The translations under genes were made by a program, and so were the position numbers. From the NCBI GenBank assembly GCA_025450375.1, contig JANWHO010000166.1, forward strand, positions 1-6,370: a stretch of 6,370 nt of DNA. The letters are read 5' to 3'. Shown piece by piece: positions 6,211-6,370 of this stretch. Under the pieces are notes generated by a model. That model worked only from the letters and a program-made list of their open reading frames with translations, did no database searches and was not told where the DNA came from. This stretch comes from Chloroflexota bacterium (lineage in GTDB: Bacteria > Chloroflexota > UBA5177 > JANWHV01). The stretch's first letter is position 1, and every line of letters starts with the position of its first letter.

Positions 6211-6370
6211 ATGTTGTTGGGGTACAGCACTTGGGGCATGCCGGCATTACCGATTGGAGCGGCGATCAGTCATGTGGCGGGTTTGGGGTTCGAGGGAATC
6301 GAGCTGACCGTCGTCCCAGGTTATTCGACCGAACTCAGTCGGCTTGACGCGGCCGAGCGCCGCCACATCC
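6211..6370 (+). CDS. Sugar phosphate isomerase/epimerase family protein, N-terminal part (runs off right edge)
   Basis: The first 53 residues of a xylose-isomerase-like TIM-barrel protein (AP endonuclease 2 superfamily) are visible. It opens with MLLGYSTWGMP (1-11), the first barrel strand. Then comes an amphipathic helix AAISHVAGLGFEGIEL (17-32), whose GFEGIEL end is the second strand, with a conserved acidic residue (E31) characteristic of the family. VVPGYSTELSRLDAAERR (34-51) follows and leads into the next helix. There is no signal peptide. Members isomerise or epimerise sugars, and some act as lyases that split 3-keto glycosides after oxidation by a Gfo/Idh/MocA or GMC enzyme; both such enzymes are encoded here, which makes that role attractive but unproven. 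The metal-binding residues lie beyond the window. It is probably the fifth gene of the rightward operon, though more may follow. Confidence 0.88.
   Translation, partial: MLLGYSTWGMPALPIGAAISHVAGLGFEGIELTVVPGYSTELSRLDAAERRHI

Overview
The window is GC-rich DNA with the codon bias of a high-GC bacterium and densely packed genes. The gene types point to a Chloroflexota bacterium (Thermomicrobia-like) or an actinobacterium: two luciferase-like oxidoreductases of the F420/FMN superfamily, a Gfo/Idh/MocA dehydrogenase, a xylose-isomerase-like TIM-barrel protein, and a GMC oxidoreductase paired with a gluconate-2-dehydrogenase subunit-3 protein. This placement is inferred from gene style and gene set, not from a marker gene.

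Layout: two divergent operons share an intergenic region at about 835-997. Leftward (minus strand) runs a small gluconate-2-dehydrogenase subunit-3-like gene (343-834). It overlaps by 4 bases (ATGA) the start of a GMC FAD oxidoreductase gene that leaves the window at base 1. Rightward (plus strand) runs a compact series. First is a 603-residue protein with an N-terminal Rieske [2Fe-2S] domain and a long repeated helical region (998-2809). Next come a luciferase-like oxidoreductase (2862-3866), a Gfo/Idh/MocA dehydrogenase (3847-5157), a second and divergent luciferase-like oxidoreductase (5154-6188, GTG start), and the start of a sugar phosphate isomerase/epimerase-family gene (6211 to the right edge). 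Overlaps or short gaps between all rightward genes suggest one transcript. No tRNA, rRNA, CRISPR array, insertion sequence or convincing terminator was seen.

Working model (inference): GMC + subunit-3 pairs are known to oxidise sugars or glycosides at a ring hydroxyl, often C3. Gfo/Idh/MocA enzymes with xylose-isomerase-like lyases process 3-keto glycosides in non-hydrolytic deglycosylation and levoglucosan pathways. The window therefore looks like a cytosolic oxidative sugar or glycoside catabolic locus, with two flavin/F420 oxidoreductases and an unusual Rieske protein as extra redox parts. The Rieske protein is the least explained component. Its roughly 470-residue C-terminal part appears to be built from four copies of one helical module, three of which keep a histidine at nearly the same spacing.
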